Source of the DNA: Anastatus disparis
Taxonomy: Eukaryota; Arthropoda; Insecta; Hymenoptera; Eupelmidae
Length of the DNA stretch: 64,000 bases
Assembly (NCBI GenBank): GCA_017163975.1
Contig: JAFFSR010000251.1
Span: 6,882,001-6,946,000, forward strand
Reading direction: 5' to 3'
A program made the translations under genes and the position numbers. Position 1 is the stretch's first letter, and every line of letters begins with the position of its first letter. The notes under the pieces were generated by a model, which was not told where the DNA came from, did not search any database, and saw nothing but the letters and a program-made list of their open reading frames with translations. Positions 37,613-49,100 of this stretch are shown here, in pieces.

Positions 37613-38290
37613 TCATTTTATTATAACATGATATCGTTATAACCAGGTAATCTTACTATTAAAATTTTATAATGCTTAAAATTAATTTCGTAGTTTATTG
37701 AATAAAAAGGTGTTTTTCGTATAAAATAGAGAAAATTTAATGAAAATGAATTATTAGTTTCATCGTTTTAAAAATTTTAAAATGATTTTAGCCATTATAT
37801 ATTAATTTCAAATTCTTCCGTCGTTAGTTCTACACATATGTCCAAGTTAATCAACTGACTTTCGTATTCTAGTTTGTACAGTTTTGTTCATATCGTGTTT
37901 ATAAAATTTTCGTTTGCCGGTATTTGTGTGCGCAAGGAATTATCATTCGCGGATGAGTGTTGTGAATTAATATTTGTGCAGGATAAAGAATTTTTCATTT
38001 GAAAATTTTTTTACACACTTTCCGCGCAGTGAAGTGAAAATTAGTATATACACCTGGAGAGTGAAATAAGCAAAGCATACCCTGTATGTATGACGCCCTC
38101 ACTACGCTCGAACCTCAACTAACACACGACGTTCTTTACTTATTGTACTCCCTCGGTGTATAATTATAATCTTCAAAAAATAATAATCATTTCATTAAAT
38201 CATGGGATTAAAGTTTATTGTTTTCATGAAAAAAATGTATTATATATCATTCTATTAACAGGACCAAGTATAAAATCAGCAGCATACTTC
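37613..38290. other. Non-coding spacer
   Basis: No gene recognised. The string ACCCTGTATGTATG at about 38079 also occurs at about 17987. The significance is unknown. Confidence 0.4.
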
Positions 38291-38296
38291 CTCTAG

Positions 38297-38504
38297 AAAA
38301 GGCTGCCCGATGAGATATTTTGTACTATTTTTAGCTACGTTACGGAACAAGATTTATAGGCTATCACAGGTTTGCAAACGTTTTCAAGCAATAGATAATG
38401 ATTTAGAACTTTGGAAATCCCTTTATCAAAAAGACTACGAATATGATTTGCCTCTTTTTGATATCGCACCTTGCAAGTTTGGATTTGTCCGTCCGGAAAA
38501 TTAA
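38297..38504 (+). pseudogene. F-box protein fragment, frameshifted
   Basis: One frame from 38297 reads KRLPDEIFCTIFSYVTEQDL and then hits TAG at 38357. Shifting frame continues the domain without a gap: RLSQVCKRF, then DNDLELWKSLYQKDYEYDLP, ending at a stop after RPEN. LP.E....IF.Y...DL..LS.VCKRF....D..LW is the F-box signature, the Skp1-binding module of SCF ubiquitin ligases. The frame break in the middle of a helix, the lack of a substrate-binding domain and the transposon neighbours mark this as a dead copy. An acceptor-like CCTCTAG sits just before 38297, so it may derive from a genomic exon. A possible further piece (SSRYFDSVKQALEYF, near 38600-38645) could be a continuation. Which F-box family is unclear. 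Confidence 0.72.
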
Positions 38505-38639
38505 AATATCCTAAGCCATGAAAAGAAAGTTTTAGATAGCTTTATCGAGGCATACATGTACAATTCGGCTACAAACATGTTAAGCAGGAAGGTATAAGTT
38601 CACGATACTTTGATTCTGTCAAACAGGCCTTGGAATATT

Positions 38640-39330
38640 TTTGTTGCGAGATTTACGACCACTCTCGGAGAACAACTACCAGGCTTAGCGACTCAACAAC
38701 ATCATTGCAAGTATGGCTTTTTCCTCCAAGGATATCATCTTCTAACGCTTCGCTCTCTATCTCCAGGACATCTTTCCCGAGCCTAAGCGAACAACATCTC
38801 GCAGACCCTGGACGCAACAAAATCAGTTGTCACGTAGATAGGCTTAGAAGAGAGAATACGCCACAATCCAGAGGCACTGGAGGAGGAATCGAAAGAGATT
38901 TATTAAAGACATTCTCAACCACATCGAGGACGCCCAATGGCCGTCATAGTAGATCATGGGGACTTATTGGTCGGTGATCTTCACGAAGTCGGCAAACAAC
39001 ACCTTTCTCGTCCTAGTCTTGCCATGTCACCTGGCCCTGACGGACTGAAGACTGGCCAGCTTAGAGCAGTACCATTCTCTATTCTGATGCGCATCTTTAA
39101 GATCTTCATGTGGTGCAAAAGGCTGCCTAGCCATCTGATGGATTCGGCTACGACCTTCATTCCTAAGAACGCCCTCGATCCTGGTGATTTTAGGCTAATT
39201 TCCATCTCTTCGGTGATGACGAGAATCTTTCATAAGATTTTTTCTCATCGGATTTATACCAACATTATGCAAAATCATCAGCAAAGGGCGTTCTAAGCGG
39301 GAATCGATGGCTGCCGTTTTTTAAGTTTTG
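38640..39330 (+). mobile_element. R2-clade non-LTR retrotransposon fragment, dead
   Basis: A 119-codon frame (38937-39296) shows reverse-transcriptase N-terminal motifs in the order typical of the R2 clade: SPGPDGLKTGQLRAVP, FMWCKRLPSHLMDSATTFIP, DPGDFRLISISSVMTRIFHK and QQRAF. Immediately after the stop codon that interrupts it, GIDGC is readable, as in the expected next block. Upstream, matching sequence continues in broken frames to about 38640. The catalytic palm with its YADD-type motif and the endonuclease domain are absent, so the copy is not functional. R2 elements normally sit in 28S rRNA genes; no rRNA sequence is present here. Confidence 0.78.
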
Positions 39331-39510
39331 ATCCCTTATACAAATTTCAAATACATGCAGATATATAAGGCCAAAACACTCTCAGTTGAATCGTAGAAGT
39401 TCTTCATTTTTCAGAAACTTAAATCTACTAGGTTCATCTCGTTTTTGGTCTTTCCTTTGAATAGGAAATGAATACTATACTCAAATATATAAATTAGTTT
39501 GTATAGCAAT

Positions 39511-39854
39511 GGACACTAACACTTATACTCATAAATATTGATTCTCTTTCCATTTTATTGCAAAATTTTCGATAAAGAAATGCATTAGCTTGTAGTATGT
39601 ACAATAAAGATTATTCAGTTAAATTTTTAAATAAATATATTTATTTGTTATTGAGAATTGTGGGTTCCAAAATTCCAAATTTTTCAATTTTTTACCAGAG
39701 TCAAAATATCTTAAAAAACTAATGAATAAATTTATTTGAAAATTTAACTAAATATTCATCGTGGTACATACTATAAGCTAATGAATTTCTTTTCTGGAAA
39801 TTCAACAATAAAATGAAAAGGCAGTTAATATTTATGAGTACAGGTGTAATGTCC
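39511..39854. repeat. 344-bp imperfect palindrome
   Basis: The outer left end GGACACTAACACTTATACTC pairs with the right end at 39826-39854, and inner blocks pair as well (GCATTAGCTTGTAGTATGTA against TACATACTATAAGCTAATG). The centre is near 39682 in AT-rich sequence. It probably derives from a foldback or MITE-type transposon, but I see no clear target duplication. It encodes nothing. Confidence 0.7.
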
Positions 39855-40424
39855 GTTTTACACCTCCTTAAAATTTAAAATTAATATTGAGCTGTAAGTT
39901 ATGACTGAGCATAAAAGATATTATACGCGTTTATACAATTTAAAAATTTTGATTAGTTTAAGTTCATTTACGTGAGTAGGTGGAGCATAGGTCCAGCACA
40001 TGCAAATAATAAATAAAAATATTACTGAATACTTAATCATTCAATGTATTAATGTATCAGGATTTCTATTTTTACTTTTATTTAACGACAATTTATGAAC
40101 TTGTTCCTACATACAAATCAGTTGCTTGATTAAATTAATACTTTTCTTTATTGTTTTATAAAAATTTAAATAGTTTATATACCGTGCAAAATAACTATTC
40201 AATCTCTTTTATAATCTAACTTCTATTTCATCTTTTTTTATTTAATATTATATATAGAGAAAAATACCTCACTTCTAATGTCGACTTATAAATTTTTATA
40301 TTATAGTTTTGTAAGTAATTTAATTTTTGTATTTCTATAAAAAAGGATTAATTAAAGTTGAAATATGTATAAAATTTGTTTAAATACAAATCATATCATT
40401 ATGATAAATTTGAAATTTATTTTA

Positions 40425-40993
40425 CACGGAGAAACTTTTTGAGGCGAGAGACCTTAGTTAATCTTGAGGGGTGAGACCTTTATTAATGGAGCGATTCGAT
40501 GAGGCGTCGTGCCTTGCGTATAAAGGTCTGAGACCTTTATTTTGAAGACTGAAGGCATAAAGCCAGGAAAAACCGAATCCATGTATACATCAGCCGAACG
40601 TAATAAACGTACGGCCTCGGTGACAAAGGTCTCAGACCTTTATGCTCAAGATGGGACGACTCATTTACTTTATACACGGAGCGAACAAATCGGGAATACT
40701 TCCTTGCGCCCTCTACTGCAATAGTTCCGTACACATGTTTTTGGAAATAGACCTTGTGTATAAGCAACGATTCCATAACCCATCGGGAAAAAGTCCGAAC
40801 GCTTATAGAGCGTTCGGACTTTTTCCCGATGCCTTATGGAATCGTTGCTTGTACGCAAGGCCTATTTCCAAAAACGTGCGTACGGATGTGTAGCAGTAGA
40901 GGGCGCAAGGAAGTATTCCCGATTTGTTCGCTCCGTGTAGAGGCGCCTGGCCCTACACTACAGAGGTCTCTCGCCCCAAAAAGTTTCTCGGTG
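40425..40993. mobile_element. 569-bp MITE with 29-bp TIRs and TA duplication
   Basis: The termini CACGGAGAAACTTTTTGAGG (left, extending 29 bases to 40453) and the complement at 40965-40993 match at 27 of 29 positions. TA flanks both ends (40423-40424 and 40994-40995), as expected for Tc1/mariner-type insertion. Inside, the palindromic unit AAAGGTCTGAGACCTTT occurs near 40524, and again with a C at the centre near 40625. A nested 268-bp palindrome occupies 40672-40939. GC content is well above the flanks. Four or five short frames cross it as mirror images, an effect of the palindrome. No transposase. Confidence 0.88.
40672..40939. repeat. 268-bp near-perfect palindrome inside the MITE
   Basis: Left arm blocks TACACGGAGCGAACAAATCG, CGATTCCATAACCCATCGGG and AAAAAGTCCGAACGC are answered in reverse order on the right, around a loop of about six bases (TTATAG) at about 40803. 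A small interruption (TTCCGTACACATG against GTGCGTACGGATG) shows both arms drifting. A transcript through it would fold into one long duplex that could feed siRNA pathways. Confidence 0.85.
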
Positions 40994-41142
40994 TACTAAA
41001 TTCTACTTATCAATAATTTTATGTAAAAGTAAAAATTCTACTAGGCATTGTAAATTGAAGGTCCGGATGCAGGAAAGGAGTATGCGCTCAAAAACGTGTA
41101 ATCTTATTAAAAAAAATATACGTATTTTTTACATATTAAAAT

Positions 41143-41729
41143 TAGGGGTGTGCGAGTAGCTCGAACTACGAGTAACTCGAACAAATTACTCGACTCGACT
41201 CGAGCTCGTCCGAATCGAGTATTAACTCGAACTTTTCGAGTTATTCGAAAAAATATGAACTACTCGAATAACTCGAAGAAATATGAACTACTCGAAAAAC
41301 TCGAAGAAATATGAACTACTCGAATAACTCGAGTCACTCGAAAAAAATATGAACTACTCGAATAACTTGAGCTACTCGAATAACTCGAACAACTAGATTA
41401 TATTATTATGTAGTAATTAGTTCTTTTTCATACGAAAAAAATTATTTTTTTACTCTTTTTTTCATTAACTTGCTGTGAATTCTGTTTATCCGTCTATTTA
41501 GAAAGAATATTGGAAAAACTTTTAAACTAACTTCGAGTCGAGTCGAGTATTATATTCGAGTTACTCGAACTTTTCGGGTTACTCGAATCTATCGAGTAAC
41601 TTGAACCATCCAAGTTACTCGAATCCATCGAGTAACTCGAGCCATCCGAGTAATTCATATTTTTTCGAGTACTTAAGGATCTCGAGTACTCGACTCGAAC
41701 TCGATTATTCGAGTATTTGCACACCCCTA
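41143..41729. mobile_element. 587-bp hAT-type non-autonomous element, copy A
   Basis: The termini are TAGGGGTGTGCGAGTA on the left and the near complement ending CACACCCCTA on the right. ATTAAAAT flanks both sides (41135-41142 and 41730-41737), a perfect 8-bp duplication. Short TAGGGGTGTGC-type TIRs with 8-bp duplications are the hallmark of hAT transposons. The interior is filled with CTCGA/TCGAG units (ACTCGAATAACTCGA and variants) on both sides of an AT-rich core, giving long self-pairing arms. No transposase frame, so mobilisation would need an enzyme supplied elsewhere. Confidence 0.9.
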
Positions 41730-42134
41730 ATTAAAATATGCGTGTTTTTCATGTATTTTTTAATGCGTTTTCTCACGTAGAAAGCTACGCGTTTCTCCAT
41801 GAATGAACTTTTTATTATGGCTTGTCATATTCTTTTTATTATGATAAAAATGTCTAATAAAGAGTTAAATATGATAATTTTATTTAAAAATTAAGAATAC
41901 AATAGAATAAACATTTATTTAAAAAATTTTTTTTTTTCATAAATTTTTTCTTACGTTTGTTTATGCATTTATTTCACGTGTAAAAAAATACGTGAAAAAT
42001 TTATGAAATAATATATTTAAAAAATAAATTTTCATTCTATTACATTCTCAATTTTTATATAAAATTATAATATTTAACTCCTTATTAGAAATTTTTGTTG
42101 TAACAAAAAGAATATGATAAGCCATAGTAAAAAG

Positions 42135-42542
42135 TAAGGGTGTGCGAGTAGCTCGAACTACGAGTATCTCGAACAAATTACTCGACTAGACGAACTCGAG
42201 TCGAGTTGAGGATTAACTCGAACTTTCCGAGTTACTCGAATTTATCGAGTTACTCAGAAAAATGTGAACTACTCGAATAACTAGATTATATTATTCTGTG
42301 GTAATTAGTTCTTTTTTATACGAAAAAAATTGTTTTTTTACTATTTTTTTCATTAACTTGCTGTGAGTTTTGTCTAACCGTCTATTCAGAAGGAATATTG
42401 GAACAACTTTTAAACTAACTTCGAGTCGAGTATTAAACTCGAATTACTCGAGTAATACATATTTTTTCGAGTATTTAAGGATCTCGAACTGGAAGAAAAA
42501 ACTCGACTTGACTCGAACTATTCGAGTATTTGCACAACCCTA
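42135..42542. mobile_element. 408-bp hAT-type non-autonomous element, copy B
   Basis: A shorter sister of copy A: left end TAAGGGTGTGCGAGTAGCTC, right end CGAGTATTTGCACAACCCTA. A perfect 8-bp duplication GTAAAAAG lies at 42127-42134 and 42543-42550. The AT-rich core (TGTGGTAATTAGTTC onward) matches copy A closely, while the CTCGA-rich arms are shorter, so the copies differ mainly by loss of arm repeats. Different duplications show two independent insertions 400 bases apart. Confidence 0.9.
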
Positions 42543-42550
42543 GTAAAAAG

Positions 42551-43420
42551 TTTATTTATGAAAAAACGCATAATTTCTTAAATAGAAAAATCTTACATAG
42601 AAAAACACGTGAAAAAAATAGAAGAGAAAACACGCAAATTTAACATGTAAAAAACACGTATTTTCACTTGTTTTTTACAAATGCATAAAACATGTATTTT
42701 TTTCAATAGGGAACATAACCTGTATTTTATTTTAAAATTATTTCTTGAAAAAGAATATCAATACTTATATTTGTAGTATGTTTGCCTTATTTTATTTTTT
42801 ACATTGAACTATTATCAATTTTCGTATTTATTTCAATTTAAATTTTAAATAAATAATACATACGACTGCAGTGATGACAACTCATTTCAAATATAATCGA
42901 TAATATAGATATTTTCAGTACCATCCAAGTGATATAAGTTCTTGCAATTTTCTACATTCACATAATAGCGCTGCTTGTCCATGGTATATAATCTTCAAGT
43001 GGACTTTTTCTCTTGCAACATGTAATGTATAGTGTGTTGTGGAGGATGGGGAGTTGAAGAAAGTGTGAGTGAGGTAGACAAATTGAAAAAAAAGAAAGAT
43101 GAGAAAACTGAACATTTTTGTTAGAAAAATTTTGTTGGAAACTTACATTGAATAGTGCGCGTCTTTCCTATTTCCCTCTCCAAAATATATAAAACGCTTT
43201 CTTCCCCTGTAAAAGAGAGAGAGCACATCCTTTTCTTTCTTTTCCGTTTTCGTACGGAAAGTGGAAGTATAAGTAGAAGTTTAATAATATATACATATAT
43301 ACACGTATTACTTTTTTTTAGTATAGAAAAGCTTGTGCAAGAGAGATTTTTACCTTAATAACCTTGATTGTTTGTTGTTTATTTTTTAAAATCATTTTTC
43401 ACTTTACCTACATGTTATCT
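42551..43420. other. Non-coding spacer upstream of DCUN1D3
   Basis: AT-rich, with a mixed-composition part from about 42900 that probably includes promoter sequence for the plus-strand gene that follows. The short frames here (minus 42915-43115, plus 43155-43358) show no family features. Confidence 0.4.
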
Positions 43421-43423
43421 TCA

Positions 43424-43762
43424 GCTGCTGTTGTTGCTGTTACAGAGCTGCATTATTATTATTTCCAAAGCAAATGACAGTGGCAAGAAGTACGATGCGA
43501 CTGCAGGAACAGTATACACGACATCACCTGATGATTTCGTCGATGGTGTAAGATATTATATATAAGGCGAAACAAAGAGAAATAAGGATCTTTTATTTTT
43601 TTTTTTTATTTTTTTTTGAAAAAGATATCTTTTTCTAAAAAAATAAATAGTGCAGAAGAAGAAATTTTATTAATGCAGTTTCTAGCACAAAAGCTTCGTA
43701 CGGGATGCCTTGAACGAGGCTACCGAACTGTCACAAGTCTCAAGATCTTTCATAACAATAAG
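43424..43762 (+). other. Possible leader exons of the DCUN1D3 gene
   Basis: Two GC-richer segments look like exons. The first ends at about 43547 before a good donor GTAAGA. The second starts after AAATAAATAG near 43655 and ends at 43762 before GTATTT. The next acceptor, TTTTTAG at 44442, opens the exon that carries the DCUN1D3 start. With the best donor the frames do not join, so I read these as 5' untranslated exons. With a weaker donor (GTGTAA at 43546) a frame of about 70 codons would stay open and stop at TGA before 44481. That product matches nothing I know. Confidence 0.3.
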
Positions 43763-44521
43763 GTATTTTATAATTTTAAAAATTTTTCTTCATTTAATTT
43801 TTCATTTTTGTTTATATTTATAGTCATGTCTTTGAAACTTTTATTATTATAATGTTTATTAATTTTATTGGTTATGATAAAACGTAATTTTGTGTTAACC
43901 TAATATTTAGAAAGTTTTTGAAAAATGTTATAAAAGTGATATTTTAATAATTTAAAAAACTAAAGTACTGTAATCAATGATTACAGTAAAATTTTGTAAA
44001 TTTAATTTGTTGAAATAATTTAAACTTTGTTTCTATTTTCATTTATTAAAATCTTAACCTTCTCAACTCATAATTATACAGTAGTCTGTAATTTTTGTTG
44101 TTATCAATAGTTTGTATGAGCTGATTTTGTTAATTTCAATGAATATTTTAAATTGTAAAGTCGGTACATTAAAAATTTAGAATTTGTTGGATTATATTGA
44201 TTTTTTAATAATATCTAACACAATCTGTCCCGTATAAAAAAAACAAAGATTTATTTCATTTATATCAATTCCATTTTATTGTGAAATGTTTGAAAACAAT
44301 AAAAGATAAATATTTTAAAAATACTTGATTCTTTTAAATCTATATTTGAAATGGTAACGTAATTAAAAATGTAAACATTTTCTTTATTAACAATTTATTA
44401 AAATAATTTGGAAACTGTTTATAAAATAACAATTATTTTTAGCTTTTGATTAAGACTGCCAAATTAAGACTGAACCACTGATGCAAGGGACAGCTGCTAT
44501 CATTGCACACAGACAGCATCA

Positions 44522-46160
44522 ATGGGAAACTGTTTTTCATGTTTTAAGGTGTCTCCTCCACCATCTGCAACAAATCAGTCAACTGTTTTGGAGCATAAAG
44601 ATGGTAATTCACTTTTAATCAAATTGATTGTATAAGTTATAGAAAATTGAGTTTTTCTTATATTATTTTAAATTAGATTACATTTTTCCATAACATTTAT
44701 GAGTTTTATTGCTTTTTAAGTTTTATGGACCACTAATATCTTAAAATTTATTTTGTTTTTTAATTAGTAAATTACGTTTTTATTCAAAAAATTAATTTAT
44801 CATTAAAATTCATTTAGAAACTATGGAGTTACGCTCTTTATTTCCACAAAATGCAATTCAAAATCATCCGCACACAACTATAGAATCTCATGCCAATGGA
44901 AATAAAAAATCATCATTAAGTACAATGTCAACATTTAATGGTGTAGGCTCAGATAATTGTGGTTCTGTACCAATGGTTCAGAACAATTTGCGTTCATCTC
45001 GTGGCTTTTACTCACGGTTACCGCCATTAGGGAAATCAGGAACGAATTCTGGCCTCAATGCAACGACTGATAATAAGCAACAAAAAGAACCTTCAGAAAA
45101 CAAAATCAATTCCTTGTTTGAACAGTATAAGGTAATAATAATCGTATTTCTTTAAAAAAAAGTAGATAATTGGTATTTATTAATTTAGTCACATATATTT
45201 AAATTAATAATATTACGTTGAGATATATTGTAATAATACTTTCACCTAATATTTTTAATACGTATATTTTAAGACTTGTTAATGTAACAATTCATTTATA
45301 TTATATTAGCAAATTAAATATATTAGGATATTTTCACGTTTTTTATTATAATCATGACAATCAATTAATTTATAATTTTAATCAAGTAAATGATTTATCT
45401 AATACCCAACATATATTTTAAATAAACTTTGATCAATTTTATTATTCAAAAGTAAAATATGTTTATTTATTAGATTCAAGAATTTTTAATAATTATAATG
45501 TTTCTGTTAACTTCAGCTTATTTATTGAATTATTGATATTTTAAAATTTTGTATATAAAGGATCCTCATGAAGATACTATATTGGCTGATGGGATTGAAC
45601 GGCTTTGTGATGACCTTCAGTTATCTCCAGATGAATTTAAAGTGCTTGTGCTTGCTTGGAAGTTAAATGCTGAGCAGATGTGCCAGTTTACACGTAACGA
45701 ATTTGTTGAAGGCTTAAAATCAATGAAGGTAGATAGTATACGAGGTGTTCAGCAACAGTTACCCGAAATTGTTCATGAATTAACAGCGAATAGCGAGTTG
45801 TTTAAAGACCTATACAGATTTACATTCCGCTTCGGGCTTGATGTAAGCTCAGGCCAGCGTATTCTACCTGCTGATATGGCTATCGTTCTTTGGAGGCTCG
45901 TATTCACAATTCGTGAGCCACCACTTTTGGATAGATGGCTGAAGTTTCTCGAGTGCCATCATGTCCGCGGTATCCCAAGAGATACTTGGAACATGTTCCT
46001 GAATTTTGCAGAAAGTATCGGTGATGATCTTGGAGCTTATGACGACGCAGAAGCCTGGCCGAGCTTGTTTGATGATTTTGTTGAGTATGAGAATGATCAG
46101 ATGAATCAGAACATTACCAAGGATGAATTTATCAAGGACTCATCAATCGAAAATGATTAG
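44522..46160 (+). CDS. DCUN1D3: DCN1-like protein 3 (cullin neddylation co-E3)
   Basis: Three coding exons, 44522-44603, 44818-45131 and 45561-46160, join in frame (GTAATT/TTTAG, GTAATA/AAAG) to give 331 residues. Family members bind cullins and the NEDD8 E2 and help or restrain cullin neddylation. The N-terminus MGNCFSC has glycine 2 for myristoylation, with cysteines 4 and 7 for palmitoylation, the mark of the membrane-attached DCUN1D3 type rather than DCUN1D1/2/4/5. Residues of about 29-125 are low complexity (S, N, T). The DCUN1/PONY domain spans about 125-318: ILADGIERLCDDL, FTRNEFVEGLKSM, LYRFTFRFGLD, GIPRDTWNMFLNF, EAWPSLFDDFVEYE. The acidic tail ends SSIEND. The whole potentiating domain is in one exon. 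An upstream ATG at 44481 opens an overlapping frame. Confidence 0.95.
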
Positions 46161-49100
46161 TCACACGGTGATTTTTTAAGAAGCGTTCTATATATTTTTT
46201 TAGATTTTTTTTTTCAAAAAAATGTTTTATTATTATTGAGTATGAAAAACGAGTTTATCTTGAAGCAGAAAATAATATATACATACGCAATGTACGGAAG
46301 AAATTTTACTCAACTTGTCATTACATTGAAAATGAATTTTAATTCTTCATGTCAATATCAGTCATATTTTAAGTATAAATTATTCAAAGAGATTATAACA
46401 AAATTACTTTCAGATGTGCAATGGTTTGTTGAATTAAAATATAAATTTTTATATTTTAGATTTATTGATTTTTTCTTTATTGTTTCGTTATAATTTTAAC
46501 TTATGTTTTAAATATCGAACTTACTAATTATACAGTATTTTAATAAATTAATTATTCAAATATTAAGTATTTAAATTTTAAATATTGATTTTTTAAATGT
46601 TTTATGAAAATACTCAAAGGTCATAAAAATGTATGATCAGTTTAAAAGTAATTTAATATGAAAAAAAATTCAATTTATTTAATGAAAATAATGTAATTTA
46701 ATTCATTATTAGTATTTAATACAGATTAATTAAAAATAATTTTTTATTTAACACAACTTAAAAATGATGGAAAAGGGATTGTAATAAAATTTATAAACAT
46801 AATTCATCAACTTCTACACGTAATGATACAAGAATAAGATGATATTTTAATTATAATATTTAAGACATTACTTAACAAACTTTTCATAAAAAATAAATAT
46901 ATTTGGAATGGACCAATGACAATTAAATTAAAAAATATTTTTTCAAAGCAGAATTGTAGATGTACTCGTTTTTCAAATTCAATAGTGTGGCATTCCCTGC
47001 AGTCACAACTTAAATGCAAGCTTAGAATAGAATTTTTATAATGTTTTTAGCTTAGCTTGCGATCTCTTCGTTCTTCTTTATTTTAGGACTGTTTTTTTTT
47101 TTAAGAACGATTTTACGATATATTTTCTAGCAATTTGATAATCGTGATATATTAAATACTAACAAATGAATTTTATTTACCTTAATGACGCTGTCCAATA
47201 ATGACAATGTGTATGTGTTAGATAGTTAATTGCGCGAAATATAGTATCGATGCCTGCTGTTTAAATTTAAAGCATTATAAATAAAATATTCTTAAAAAGG
47301 GTTTAATTTAAGGCAGCGAGAAAAGCGTGACTTTATTGAAGAGAAACATTTAATTAAATAATAGTGTATGTACAAGATGTACGTGCTTATTACACATGCA
47401 CACATATATGTATATGTGAAATGGAGATTTAGCAAAAGATATTTTGAGTGTAATAAGTATTTTTTCTTTTTTTTTAGAATTGTTATTGATATTTAACTAA
47501 AAACGTGAATTTGATGTGTGATTTGTGTTTGTTGTGTTTAATATTATGCATATTGAATTCAATAATTTAGCTTTTTATTAGCTGTATTTTGTCTTTCCAT
47601 CAATATTTACTATATAAAATACTTCCAGTCCGTAATTATATATACATTTATGTACAATATATATCCATATGCATATGTGTGTGCGTATGCATATATATGT
47701 ATATATAGAACAGTGCAGATATTTAAATTAATGTAACACGGATCCAAACTTGTGATACGCGTATGCTCGAATACATTATCATTCACTTACTGTCTCTAAA
47801 ATGTAAGGTAGATTAAAAAAAAGAAAATTAGTTGAAAGCTGTATAGAAGAAAGTCCAGTGATTTGTAGTATTTTGTATAAAAGGACTAGCTCAATTAGCT
47901 AATTGATTCCTAATATGTGTTTGAATGACTTTTATGGTTATTACAACAAGCTTCAGAAATAATTCATATAAAAGAAAATTCTTTTTATTATCTAATCTTC
48001 CGAATCAATATATTAACCTTTTAATCATTGTGATTTTTTTAAAAATGAATAATTTTAACCGACTGAATGTAAAACTAATTTTGAAAATTAAAAGTCAGAT
48101 TCACTCATAGTTTTTCTTAACTTTTTACTAGTCATTATATTATTTATTGAGCAGAGTATCGACGTTTTATAATTGTTAGTTTTCAATGAAATTCCCTAAG
48201 TGAGAATTGGTGATAAAAAATTTGTTTTTTTAATAAAATAAATATCTGAATATTATCATATTATTTGAAAGGGTTAATTTGTTGATTCAATAAATTTATT
48301 ATCAGTATAACATTTTTTTCATCTAGCTTTGATTATAGCTTCAATTATGCTAACAAAGAATTATTTGTACGATGATAACTTAGATAATCAATTTATTTAG
48401 TGAGGTGCTACCATGAACTGGCCTTAACTTCAGTATAACTTAATATCATGTACCTAAGATTATTCTATCTTTAACATATATCAAAATCTTTATAAAAAAA
48501 AATTAAGGAAAAGAAAAGCGAAACATTTTTCTACTGCCACAAAAGAAAATAAAACAATATATTCAGATTGCGATATGCCCAAGAATGCAATGAAGAACCT
48601 ATAAAAATTTTCTTGCCAAATGAAAAAAGAAATTTTTAATGGTTCTTAGTTTCTAGGGCCAATTAAATTTTATCATGGTTATCTTTGTTTTTGATCTCAC
48701 ATAATGACATTTAACAGTCATTCTTTTTTGTTAACTAATTTAAAAAATGTGTATTTTAAATTGATTTGTTACATATTATTAACACAATAAAAAACGCACT
48801 GCTTAAATTTATTCTCAGCTTTGCGCATATTTTATAAAGCCAATAGTATATAGTGCATTCTGAAATAAATAGTATTGTAAATGAAATAAATATGTGCAAC
48901 TAAAGATTTCAGGCTTACTGACTTAGTATAAAAAAATATACTGAAGAAAAAAGTTTTTATATGAATCAAAATTGAATAAATGATTTTGATAGTATAAAAT
49001 TGTTATTATAATGCAATTCAGTTAAAATTTATATTTCAATGTAAAATCATTTTTTAAGAGCGCTTTTTAAATTTTCAATCTTTATGCGTATGCTCGAAAA

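Noticed and set aside
40537..40999. Several 60-83-codon frames on both strands with near-identical peptides
   Set aside because: They are mirror images caused by the palindrome inside the MITE, not genes.
41527..41724. Ser/Asn/Asp-rich 65-codon minus frame
   Set aside because: Translation of the CTCGA repeats of a hAT-type element.
45121..45155. DCUN1D3 ending at 45155 by reading through the donor
   Set aside because: GTAATA after TATAAG is a donor, and the next exon restores the conserved domain in phase 0.
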